Source of the DNA: Polytrichum commune
Taxonomy: Eukaryota; Streptophyta; Polytrichopsida; Polytrichales; Polytrichaceae
Direction of reading: 5' to 3'
Assembly: GCA_950295325.1 (NCBI GenBank)
Contig: OX485809.1
Location: 17,048,001-17,112,000, forward strand
Length of the DNA: 64,000 nucleotides
Under the pieces are notes generated by a model. The model saw nothing but the letters and a program-made list of their open reading frames with translations. It did no database searches and was not told the DNA's origin. The position numbers and the translations under genes are program-made. The number at the start of each line of letters is the position of its first letter. Position 1 is the first letter of the stretch. Shown here one piece after another: positions 1 to 10,462 of the stretch.

Positions 1-105
1 AAAACAACAACACCCACCTCAACACATACTATACGCACTCATCACCACAATAAGCCCACTACTAACAACATGTGACCACCAACTAATACACACACCCAAC
101 CCCGA

Positions 106-1476
106 TTGGACAACAACACTCCTCGAAAAAATGGCACTTCTTCAAAACCCCCAGAGAGACATATCCGGAAACCACACCCATACACAGAATTTATAAACAA
201 CAACCAAAACCTAATTAAACCCCCCAACACCATTCACAAACAATTATATGACCTCATGAAACAAAACAACCACCCCCCAGACCTCCAACTACTAAAAAAC
301 AAATTCCCATTCCTACCCGAAAATTTACTAATAGAGGCTCTTAAATACAACGAACCCATGACGGAATATTCGCACCCACCCCCAATACCCAATATACCAC
401 CTCCACAAAACCAAGAAATACAAACAACTAACCATAACACACACATCATCACATGGAACGCCTCATTTTTAAACACAGCACTGCCAAACTTATACAACCT
501 AATTGAAAACACCACCACAAGCCCAGCAATCATCACAATACAAGAAACCAAACTAACTGCAACAAAATCAACAAAACATATACAAAACTTATTCCCAGAA
601 TACAAATTAATTTTTAATAACACACATGCTCTAACAAGATGCATACAACAAAGAATGCCATACACCCCGGCAAGGGGAGGACTCCTCACTCTAATAAACA
701 ACAAATATGCATACCCAGGAAATATCACCAAAATACCCACCCCAGCGGTGATATCACCATACTTACAAATCATACAAATACAAAATACACCACTACAGTC
801 ATGGCTAATCTTACACATGTATATGCCTTCTCACCTAGAAGACACCCAATATATCGCAACAATCCAACAACAAATAACGCAACAAATCATAGCACACCCA
901 AACCACACCTACATACTATGCGGTGATTTTAATAGAGACATAGCTCTCATAGGAAGACAAAATGAAAACAACATAACACCCCCACAAACAGAAGATGAAG
1001 AATGATGTACATTCACAGACAACCTAAATCTAACTTACATTCCAATAGATAGCACATTCACCAGACAGGGCGGACAAAACTACACCCAAACAAGCTTAAT
1101 TGATGGATTTTATATCCACACACCCAACAATGCTCTATACACCTCAACCATAAATCACGATTCCAACCTAAACTCAGATCATTCACCAGTCACACTACAA
1201 ATACCACCCAACACACTCCTAGCCCGCCCCACACAACAAATAATAAACAAACCCCCAAGGATCTTAAACCCCATCCCACAAGAGAACATGGAAAAACTCA
1301 AAATAGTATTCTTCGAAGAAAACTCCCTCCAAATAAATGAACTCACTACAATACTAATGAATGAACACTTAACAGACACTCAATGGCAAACATCTTGCAC
1401 CAAACTAGACAACCTAATACAACAACTATCAGAAAAAACCCAAGAAACTTGCAGCCCCCCCCCCTGCCCCCACTAA
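106..1476 (+). pseudogene. EEP/APE-like endonuclease region of the LINE
   Basis: This is the N-terminal endonuclease expected to nick target DNA for target-primed reverse transcription. Visible motifs are WNASF near the domain start, the metal-binding Glu in IQETK, CGDFNRD, an LIDGF motif and the terminal SDHSPV (Asp-His pair), so the active-site set is complete. The frame is open from 106 to 1002, then interrupted by TGA at 1003-1005. The same frame resumes with CTFTD and runs on to 1476, where a run of C at about 1453-1465 marks a frame change into the next segment. The TGA probably arose from a Trp codon. The N-terminal about 100 residues are Pro/Asn/His-rich with no recognised domain. I see no CCHC gag-like knuckle, but the window starts inside the element. 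Confidence 0.8.
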
Positions 1477-3082
1477 CACACCGCACAACTCAACAGGGAG
1501 GATTTTTGCCAAGAAAACTACAAAAACAATGGAAAAAACATCTGTCTACATACCACCTCATAAGAAAAACAATCCACATCACAAAAACCATACCATTATG
1601 GCAAAACCATCCAATAATGGAAGAACTAAAAAAACACAAGTATATCACTATCCCCCCACCACCTCATCCAGATATAAACCCACAAGAATGGATCAAAACA
1701 TTAGCAGAACTAGCCAAAACCGCGAACAGACACGCACGAAAAATTACAAATAAATACACCCAAGAATGTATCAAAAAAGCCATCGCAAAATATAGACAAT
1801 TATACGATAAAAGCCAAAAAAAAACAAATAATAAAGTTTTTAAGAACCAAGACACACCACCATTAGATTGCATTAGAAACAGAAACAACAACATACTAAC
1901 TAACCCAAAAGACATACCAAATGAAATCCATATACAACAATCAATTAGTAACAACCCAGCAGTGCCCACATGTTACCATCAACCAGAACACACAAATCAT
2001 TGTACATGTGCAGTTAAACAATATCCCTGGCACGACCTTGATGGATTTGTGATAAATACAAGAGGAGACCCACAAATACCACTATATAAGTACTTCAACC
2101 AAGAAACATATGACTTATGTCTAAAACACCTATCCAATAACAAAACACCAGGCCCAGACAAAATCCCAAACTCAATTCTAAAAAACATGCCGGACAGTTT
2201 TCACACAATACTAAGCCTATTTTTCACACATTGCTATAAACAAAAAAAATCCCAACATCATGGAAAACAAGTCTAACCATACTTCTATACAAAAAATGAG
2301 ACCCATCACTATTAACAAACCACAGACCTATAGCTCTTGCGAATACAATCTACAAATTATTTACCAGCACGCTAACACTAATACTATCAGCATATGGTGA
2401 AAAATATCAAATATTACACGACAGTCAATAAGGTTTCAGAGCAGAAAGAAGCACATCTAGACAATTACAACTACTCATAGCAGCCTTAGAGGATGTCAGA
2501 TTCACAAACCAAAATATATACCTCCTATATATAGATTTCAAAAATGCATTTGGCTCTCTCGACCACGCCAGACTTTTAGCTATAATGAAAGACCTGGGAT
2601 ACCCAGTAGATGCAGTAACACTAATTGGAAATATCTACGCACACTCCACCACCATATTTACCGGCGAACACTTCGGCAGAACAAAACCAATACCCATCCA
2701 AAGAGGCACCATCCAAGGTGACACCCTAAGCCCATACATATTCCTAATATTCCTTGAACCATTACTCAGATGGCTACAAAGAGGCAACAATGGGTATACA
2801 TTTGGTACATCCAAATTAACCATTAGCTCTGCAGCATACGCAGACGACCTCGCTGCAGTAACAAACAATCTCCAATCACTACAAACGCAACTAAACAAAC
2901 TAGATAAATTTTGTACATGGGCTGGAATGGATTTAGTTGTACAAAAATGTGCCATCACGGGTTGCCCTAACAAATCAAAACTAAGCCCTGCAAAATTCAA
3001 AACCCAAATACAAACCATAACATATCCTACAGAAACCAACCAATTCCCGTTCTACATCAAAACGAACCATATGTATACCTAG
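1383..3082 (+). pseudogene. Reverse transcriptase domain of the LINE
   Basis: This is the non-LTR reverse transcriptase core. In order are NNKTPGPDKIP (about 2137-2170), HRPIALANTIYKL (about 2320-2358), a QxGFR motif whose middle codon is now a stop (about 2425-2437), IDFKNAFGSLDH (motif A, catalytic Asp, about 2533), RGTIQGDTLSPYIFLIF (about 2702-2750) and YADDLA (motif C catalytic pair, about 2839-2856). The frame changes near the A run at 2241-2248, TGA interrupts KK-DP at about 2297, and another frame change lies near 3050 before the YVYLGIQL motif that continues the thumb. All key catalytic residues are still present despite these breaks. The family assignment is secure; the clade is less so. 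Confidence 0.88.
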
Positions 3083-3114
3083 GAATTCAACTAGTACCCT
3101 CACTAAAATGGAAA

Positions 3115-6100
3115 TTGCAAACACACATCACCACAAACAAAATAAACCACCAATGCAAACAACTAGCCAACTGCCCTGCCACAATTAAACAAAAAATCAG
3201 TATGATAGACACCGTCATTAGAGCAGGCATAGCATACAGTTTCTATGCGGTTCCATATTCACTCCCGACTATAAAAAAACTAGACAAAAAAATTATAGGA
3301 ATCCAAAAGACAATATGCGGACTACCTAAATGCACAGCAAATATAATAACCCAACTACCCCACGAACTCTTTGGCCTAGAGGCCTTCTCACTAAAAAATG
3401 CATACTTAAGATGCATAGGTGAACAGCTAAGAAACGCACTTAACGACCAAGGAAGACTAGGTACAATATACAAAGGACTGATACACCACATATTAGCAAA
3501 ATACGGAGGTGCAGAAGAAATCCCAAGAATAACACAACATGATTGTACCAAATCACCGACTATACGCACCCTATTTCTCTTAAAAACTGCCGGAGGAATC
3601 CATCTTAAAAGCACAAATGAACACTTCCTACTACATATGACGGAATTAGAATAAGAATGGCGTCCACAAGCTACAAACGAACTCCCACACCTCAACCCCG
3701 ACTTATCACTCAAACTACTACATAAATTATTAATCCACAACATATACAGAATACAACATATCACCCTCCCAAACGGAACAACCCTTATGGCACCAGACGA
3801 CTTCAAAACTTACCACAAAATACCATCCAAATTAGAAAAAAAAGCACTCCAAATAGCCGAACAATTGTTTTGTCACCCAACATGCACACCAAACTGCTCA
3901 AACCCCTGTACAAGACACCCACCCGCTCGCACGCTTAAAGCAAAATACGTCTCAAACAACCAACACCTAGTACCAAGAGCACCAAATAATCCACCCCAAC
4001 CCACAACTCCGCAGCAACAGCTTCACCCAAACCCACCCCCCAACGTAAAAAACAACCCTATAAGATTCAACATTAATATAATACTAAACCACAAAACAAA
4101 TATCACAAAAGACAAATACAAAATAACAAAAAAATACAACACGTACTTATGCCAATGGACCCTCCAAGATAATATTATATACAACAAATGGATGACACAA
4201 AGAGAACTCTTTCCATTCAACCACCCAACAGTCATCACGCATAACACTACACTTCTTACAGAATATTATACAAAACTACAACACACACATTATAAAAAAA
4301 TTCTGAATACACACTTTACCCCTGAACAAAACAGAGACACAAGATTCATCCCCCCACCTACAACTATGTCACTCACACAAATATTCATAAATGAATGCAA
4401 CCCAGAAAAAGACATCTTAACCAATACAGATACTATACAAATACACAATGAGCAAACCCACATATATGAGGACACAGGGAAACATATTATCACCATACCC
4501 ACAACCAGATTAAAATGGCTTTGGCAACAATACAATAAAGCAAAATACAGCTCACATGGGCTAATACCACAAACACAAACATTTGAAAAAGAAATAGTAT
4601 GGCTCTACCAGAGATACAAAAGTAAAATTCCCAAAAATGGATCAATAAAAACAACACTTCACACCTTACCCACAAACATAATAGACTCTCTCATAACCAC
4701 CTTCAATATCTCACAGTCATACTTCTCCTCACCAGTATCGTGCTCAACGCAAATTTCAAAATTTTACTCCCTTTTCGCGAGAGACAAAGTCTTCGGAGCA
4801 CTAGGAACCGCATTCCAATATAAATGGGAAGGTATAGGCTACGCCCACCCACACAATGAAGAAACAGCCCAACAAGCAATCCATTGGGCAAGATTAGCTG
4901 CCAAAAATGATCCAAACACCATCACTATAGTAGTATTACCAAACATAAACTGGTATCAAGACCCATCCCCGTATACCGGACCATTCCCAGACACACACGT
5001 CATTTGCCACTTCGCTACAGACACAATCACATACGAAGAACCAACAATCCCACAAGAGAGACAAAAACCGAAAACAGAGCCACTAGCAATACAAATTCTA
5101 TGTATACACCATCAAAACCATAATATTAGCACAACTCATCAAATGAACCCACTCAGAACAATACTTGAAACCCTACAAATCCCACAATACTACCTTCGCA
5201 ACGCCCCACCCACCCCACTCAACACACCAGTCAACAAAAGCAAAAAATGGAATAAGCTCATATACCCTCCCGCAACCTACCAAACCACAATTAACACACC
5301 ACCACTTCCAAACTTCACAACAAACACCACACTTAAATTCCAACCACAACATTGCTATTATACTGACGGCTCCTTCATACCTCCCACCCAAAAAGCTAAC
5401 AGACATTGGAAAAAAGAAAAAGCAGGATATGGAATATACAACGCAACCAAGACAGACATGCAAATATCGAAAAGACTACCAGGGCTACAAACATGCTTTC
5501 GAGCAGAACTAATGGCCATCCATAAAACACTCAAACTAATATCCAAAAAATACCCAAACGAACCGGCACACATATTTACAGATTGCCTCAACTGCTTGTA
5601 TAACCTAAACACACACATTAAGCACCCTACCATGCACAATAACCACGCAGATAAAACAATACTAACAAACATGGTAGAAATATTAAAAAACCGCACCCAA
5701 CCCACTATATTTCACAAAGTCAAAGCACATATCAATATAACAGGAAATGAACAAGCAGACAAACTTGCAAAAATAGGAGCCAAAAAAATATACTCCATCG
5801 CCTCAAAATCATACGAACATGCACATACTACACCATTTTATTTCCAAAAAGACATATGGCCAGGTCCTATAAAACGACCAGATGAGGGTCGTGTGAGATG
5901 CCTACAAACATACCTAAAAAAACATGACCAAGAAAATAACATTGCAGTCATGACAAACCAATTCCCCAATATTAGCAAATGGACCATGAATCCAGACATT
6001 GATAATGAACTATCCAATGCTTTCTGGCACAACACCATGATCACAGATGCACAAAAAACTAATATATTAAAATTCCGCACCGGCCAATACATGGGTAATG

Positions 6101-6309
6101 CAAGAAAACAATTATTTTTCGGAAGAGAGAGATTCCCCTCAATAACATGCCCTATTTGTAACTCTGAAGATGCGGACACATGGCTCCACGTACTACTGAA
6201 ATGTAACCAACATCATATCCATGCCATAAGAGTGAAAAGACACAACAAAGCAGTATGGGAATTGAGGAAACTAATCATGTCATCAAATCCAGATGCTATA
6301 CCCTCATGA
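3115..6309 (+). pseudogene. LINE C-terminal polyprotein part: RT thumb, RNase H, Cys/His finger
   Basis: One frame is interrupted only by TAA at 3652-3654; from 3787 it is open for 840 codons. The first part follows the RT domain (thumb-like, LQTHITTNKI onward). A Cys-rich stretch (CHPTCTPNCSNPC) lies at about 3874-3912. RNase H is clear: YYTDGS (first Asp), CFRAELMAIHKTL (Glu), IFTDCLNCLY (Asp) and GNEQADKLAKIGA (last Asp), at about 5355-5790; it would remove RNA from the RNA/DNA hybrid. Near the C-terminus CPICNSEDADTWLHVLLKC, followed by HHIHAI and RHNKAV, matches the Cys/His finger that precedes the restriction-like endonuclease of R2/NeSL/Dualen-type elements. The frame is lost between 6255 and 6309. 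Confidence 0.82.
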
Positions 6310-6809
6310 ACGCAGGAACATTTAACAATAACCCCCAAGAAAATACAGTACCCCCATGGCTATTAGCATGCTCATGTATACAACAAAGATGTCACTGTAA
6401 TGCAAGATTTAAACCAGACATTCTATGTGTAAAAGGCCACCCATACAATAACAACCCACCATCAAACCCATCAGACAACCTTACAATACAATTCATTGAA
6501 TTTACCTATTGTAACGACAGATTCCCACAAGAAACAATTTCTAATAAAATCCAGAAATATCAACCTCTAATAAACAACATTGCAGAGTTAGGCTGGAAAG
6601 TCGACCCACTCATAGTTATAACAGCAGGAGCTAGAGGCACAACCCACACCCCCTCAATGAAACTCTTTGAAACGAATTTCAAAATCTCAGAAACCACCAT
6701 TAAGCACACATTCAAGGAAATCAACACCATTGGCATACAATACGCTGGATCAATTATTCTACATAAAAGAAAAATAGAAAACAACCAACCCCTACCTCCC
6801 GACCAATAA
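6255..6809 (+). pseudogene. PD-(D/E)XK-like (restriction-like) endonuclease domain of the LINE
   Basis: This frame follows the finger domain after a frame change. It contains FKPDILCVKG (the Pro-Asp of the nuclease motif, about 6408-6437), then IQFIEFTYCND (an acidic residue in a beta-strand context, about 6487-6520), then a helical stretch with conserved-looking Lys (NKIQKYQPLI), and VDPLIVITAGARG. This spacing, directly after C-C-H plus an RHN motif, is that of the restriction-like endonuclease of R2, NeSL and Dualen LINEs. It is independent of the EEP domain at the N-terminus. The catalytic assignment is inference from motif order; a profile search should decide. The frame ends at TAA 6807-6809. 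Confidence 0.65.
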
Positions 6810-6912
6810 AACAACACAAACGAACAAGTACAGAAAGGAATATATATAAATAATATAAATATAAATAATTAAAAAAAACATATACATATATTAAAAAAAT
6901 ACTTTATGTATA
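6810..6912 (+). repeat. A/T-rich 3' tail of the LINE
   Basis: After the last stop the strand becomes a run of ATATAAATA-like units and A runs up to about 6912, where composition changes abruptly to mixed sequence. This looks like the 3' UTR and simple-repeat tail of the retrotransposon. A target-site duplication cannot be tested because the 5' end is outside the window. Confidence 0.6.
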
Positions 6913-7010
6913 ACACAGATCTAGCTCAAAGTGTCCACTTGTCTCAGGAGAAGGGATAGGGCCGGCTGGTTCTCAACAAACTTTCCTGCCTATGATAAGA
7001 ATCACTAGCA

Positions 7011-7126
7011 GCACCAAGTCATGTTTACCATTAGAACGCTCAAACGGACACGAAGGGAATCGAACCCGGACCGCTCAAACGGTAGTACAAACATTCCAAC
7101 CAACCTTGGAACCATGACTTGGTGCC
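7011..7126 (-). repeat. tRNA-like (SINE-like) sequence inside an inverted repeat
   Basis: On the minus strand GGTCCGGGTTCGATTCCC is a good tRNA T-arm/B-box, and TGGTTCCAAGGTTGG about 40 bases upstream is a weak A-box. The whole is bounded by a perfect 13-bp inverted repeat (GCACCAAGTCATG at 7011-7023, its complement at 7113-7125). A direct repeat CGCTCAAACGG occurs twice inside. No intact cloverleaf with CCA position is evident, so I call it a tRNA-derived SINE head or pseudo-tRNA, not a tRNA gene. Confidence 0.45.
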
Positions 7127-8476
7127 CTAAAACAAAAGACAAACACCCATATATACCCCATAGATGAATCAACCCTACTAAGGTTACTGTTACCTATCCT
7201 CAGTTACTAAAGTGTCTATTCCCGAAAGGGGAGAGTAGTCGCGACACAATGGTCCTTTGTCCTGTGGACTCTGGCTCATTGACGGGACGAACAGACACTC
7301 TATTCACGCCGGCCCCCCCTGGGGCAGGTGTTCATATCTATCTTGGTGCTCACTACCACATTCAAGTGCTCCTTTAAAGCATTGCTCACGTACACAACAT
7401 TATCTAGTCCGTCAACTGTGATGGCTTCTACACACACTCGTTATTGAGCATGAATGATGCTTCTTGGGCGACCTTCTCTTGAAGGTTCCACACGAGGAAT
7501 GCACTCTCTACGAATTCTAGAGCATGTAGATTGAGAAATACCCAATAAAATTGACACTTCATGTGTGCTACACCCATGCTACAACAATGTTGTAGCATTC
7601 AACCTCTTCTCCTCTTGTAATGCTCTCGTGGGCAAAGAAAGTCTTGATAATATTAAGAGATAATGTCCTAAGAGACCACAGTACAAACCAAAAGTGAGAG
7701 TAAGAATCCTAGGCGGCGCTATGAATTATTTCTTGCAATTGAAGGCTCGGGGGGGACACTTCACTATACTTTGTGTGAACACGTGCGTTAAAGGGGTATT
7801 TAAATGAGGCTATCACATAATTGGAATATTCGAGGTATATTCTCAAATATTATAGAATGTTTTAGATATATTCTTGATATATTCTCTAATTATTCCTTAC
7901 TTGAATTTTAAGCATCCTATATTACATCTAAATTTTTCTAAATTTTATTGCTCATGAATAAAATACACCCTATATTTTAACACACCATGTTTACTAATTT
8001 TCCTAAGTGTCCTCCCCGAGATTGAAGGTGAGTGATGAAAACAATTCCAAAATTGAATCAACGGACTTAAGTTCATTCAAAATGCAATTTCTCTCTCGTT
8101 GCTGCAATATTCAAGCTGAAACCTGGAAGATGATATCTAGCTTGGTTGCGCATTTGACCCAATTTACAGTTTGGCCAAAAAATCAATACTCTTCCCAATA
8201 TGGCTTCCCAAATTTTATTGTATTGCTAATTCACTCAATTTTGGGAGTCAATGCATGTGTAGAATAACGAAGAAAACTTGGTTGTATGTGTAAGAAAACT
8301 TGAGTGACTTTATGTTAATTCTCATAAACTCAAGGTAAGGGACTAAACCCCATTTCATCTCCTATACTGTAATGAAACAATACATATTGATGGATGATTG
8401 AATATTCTAACCACATAAGCCAATGTGTAAGTAAAGGATGATGGGAGCAAAACAACTCCCAATTGAAGATGGATGG
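7127..8476. other. Non-coding stretch
   Basis: No convincing gene. A G/C-rich patch at about 7280-7330 contains TTCACGCCGGCCCC, also found at about 61530. The part from 7800 is AT-rich. An 86-codon open frame at 8007-8267 has no recognisable features. Confidence 0.5.
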
Positions 8477-8663
8477 ACTGGAGCTAGACAACTTCATATT
8501 GACAACATGTGCAGTGGAATTAGACAACTCCATATTGACAACATGTGCACTGGAGTTAGAGAGCTCCGCATTTAGTGCATTGGAATTAGACCATTCTAGA
8601 TTGAGAACATTTGCATGAGATTTAGACAACTTTGGATGAGATGCACTGGAGTTAGACCACTCC
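8477..8663. repeat. Tandem repeat with 36- and 30-bp units
   Basis: Six degenerate units start with ACTGGAGTTAGACAACT-like sequence: 8477-8512, 8513-8548 (nearly identical to the first), 8549-8578, 8579-8614, 8615-8644 and a partial unit to 8663. All unit lengths are multiples of six, so the minus strand stays open (8330-8713) and reads as repeated LSNSSAHVVNM-like blocks. Whether it is translated is unknown. Confidence 0.75.
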
Positions 8664-9325
8664 AAAGTTGAAAAGAAGATGAATGCTATACATTGGAGTT
8701 GGACAACTCTCAATGAATAAGTAAATCAACTTGGAATTAGATAGTTCCAACTGGAAGAATGTGATTGAGTTAAAATTTGGCATAAGGTTCTAGAAGAACC
8801 AAAGATAGAATATTCATAGTAGAACTAAAGATATAGCTATGAATAAAAAACTCTTACTATATTTTGGAAATAAAAAATAAAAGTAATACCTTTGGCATAT
8901 GAGGAAGCTCGGGGGAGGAGAGAGGATCTTTTTGTCTCTCTCCCGTGGTTGGGTGGTTGAGCTTAGACCAAGATCTACTTGGTCTATGATTGTAAACGTT
9001 ATAAAGAAAGTAAACTGAATTCTTCAACTCATCATTTTGATTGATAGTTGTTATTGTGAAAGTTGGTGCCAAACATGTGGGAGGTTTGTTACACTTTACT
9101 ATACAAATAACTCTAATATCCATCAAACTTGTGAAATGTCATTTTGAGATGCCAATGAGCATGCCTATTTGATGATCAATTTAGTTTTGTAATTTGTCTG
9201 CGAGTCCAAGTATATTATAATTTTGCAACTCAATTTGTGTAACAAATAATCTTTTTGATGTAGTGTTTTTTACCCTAAGTTACTAAGAGCCTAATCCCAC
9301 TTGACTTTAACTTGCACTAGCCTTA
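8664..9325. other. Non-coding stretch before a MITE
   Basis: No gene recognised. The end (about 9285-9322) contains CCTAATCCCACTTGACTTTA, shared with the older dispersed repeat at about 49998, so the MITE at 9326 apparently landed in or beside that repeat. Confidence 0.5.
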
Positions 9326-10459
9326 GGGGCGGTTTACACTATGGACCATGAAGTCGTCCCACGTAAGAGGCCTATTTTGCGTGGGACGACTTCATGGGAC
9401 GACTTCCATGGTCCAAGTTACTAAAATATTAGTTTTCATGGTTCATGGGCCCTTCACTAGGTGTAAACCGAATGTGGACCATGAAGAATGACCATGCACC
9501 AAAAAGTGGAGGTGCTGATTTTTTTAATACATGCCCAAAAAGGGCAATTTTGAAAAAAAATTAAGTTTGATCATTCCTTGTCTTCTCTTGGGCTTCACTT
9601 GTCTTCACTTCTTGTTAAATGTGTCGAAGATGTGGCTTGCAAATCTTCTCACAACAATTTTTTTTAAATAAAATAAAATGAGCAATTTAATTTGTACATG
9701 CTCAATGTAATTTACATGTGACATGTACCTTGTGTTGTCTCTACACTAAATAGGATATTTAGTGTTTGATTATGTTTAATGTTGTTATCACCCTACCTTG
9801 CTCAACACTAATTTTCAATTCTTTGATAATTAATGTTAGAAGATTTCCCATTGCACTTCTTTTGACTACCCTGATCTACAATCACTAAACCACTACAGAT
9901 TTTTCTTTTTTGTTTTGCAATTGCATTTTGTCAGAGTATTGGGGTGTGTAATATACCGTTGGAAAGGTATTTTCAAGACCTTTCCAACGGTATATTACAA
10001 GCCCCAAAATTCCAAACATTACATTTGGTAGACCAAAAAAACAAATCTGCACTTGAATTCTTGAGTTCTAGATGTCCCGCGTTGTTTGGTGAAACACGTG
10101 TGAGCCGGTTTAAGGGGTAGGGCAAGGTAGTGCTGGTATGTCTCATGGGCTATGGTATAATTAAGGTGCTTGAAAGGTAGATTCATTAAAAATTTATTGA
10201 AATGGTATTTCTTTGACATGGGCCCTTGCCTTTTCCTACTAGACCACCTCTCTTGCCTCTCTCAACGCAAAACCCGTTGGACCATGTCAGTGCATTTATT
10301 AGGCCTTAAAAATTATATTTTGGGGACCTCGACCTCCATGGTCCCTCTGCCATTTTTTCCTTAGTGTAAACCGAAGTTGTCTCGGGAGAACTTCAACAGC
10401 CAATCAGTTGCCTTGCAGAGCCCTGGTCCAACTTCATGGTCCATAGTGTAAACCGCCCC
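9326..10459. mobile_element. Harbinger-type non-autonomous element, copy 1
   Basis: Terminal inverted repeats begin GGGGCGGTTTACACTATGG and end with the complement, running about 29 bp up to CATGAAGT. The element is flanked by TTA on both sides (9323-9325 and 10460-10462), the TWA target duplication typical of PIF/Harbinger. It is 1134 bp with no transposase frame. Copy 2 at 16511 shares most of the interior, including the TATACCGTTGGAAAGG inverted motif near 9953. Confidence 0.88.
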
Positions 10460-10462
10460 TTA

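Larger units (their letters stand above)
1..6912 (+). mobile_element. Degraded LINE-type retrotransposon with two endonuclease domains (Dualen-like), 5' end outside window
   Basis: Across three frames the plus strand encodes, in order, an EEP/APE-like endonuclease (about 430-1195), a reverse transcriptase (about 2000-3000), an RNase H domain (about 5355-5800), a Cys/His finger (about 6148-6243) and a PD-(D/E)XK-like domain (about 6400-6650), then an A/T-rich tail. The order fits a non-LTR element; no LTRs, integrase or protease are visible. Having both an APE-type and a restriction-like endonuclease is the hallmark of the Dualen clade described from green algae (family knowledge from memory). 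The copy is dead: in-frame stops at 1003, 2297, about 2430 and 3652, and frame changes near 1455 (C run), 2241 (A run), 3050 and 6255-6309. The strand is very rich in A and C and poor in G, unlike the rest of the window. Confidence 0.85.

Noticed and set aside
106-6809. Idea that TGA/TAA in the LINE are reassigned codons, not mutations
   Set aside because: Breaks also include frame changes at homopolymers and both TGA and TAA, while the long 3787-6309 frame has no stop; simple decay explains it.
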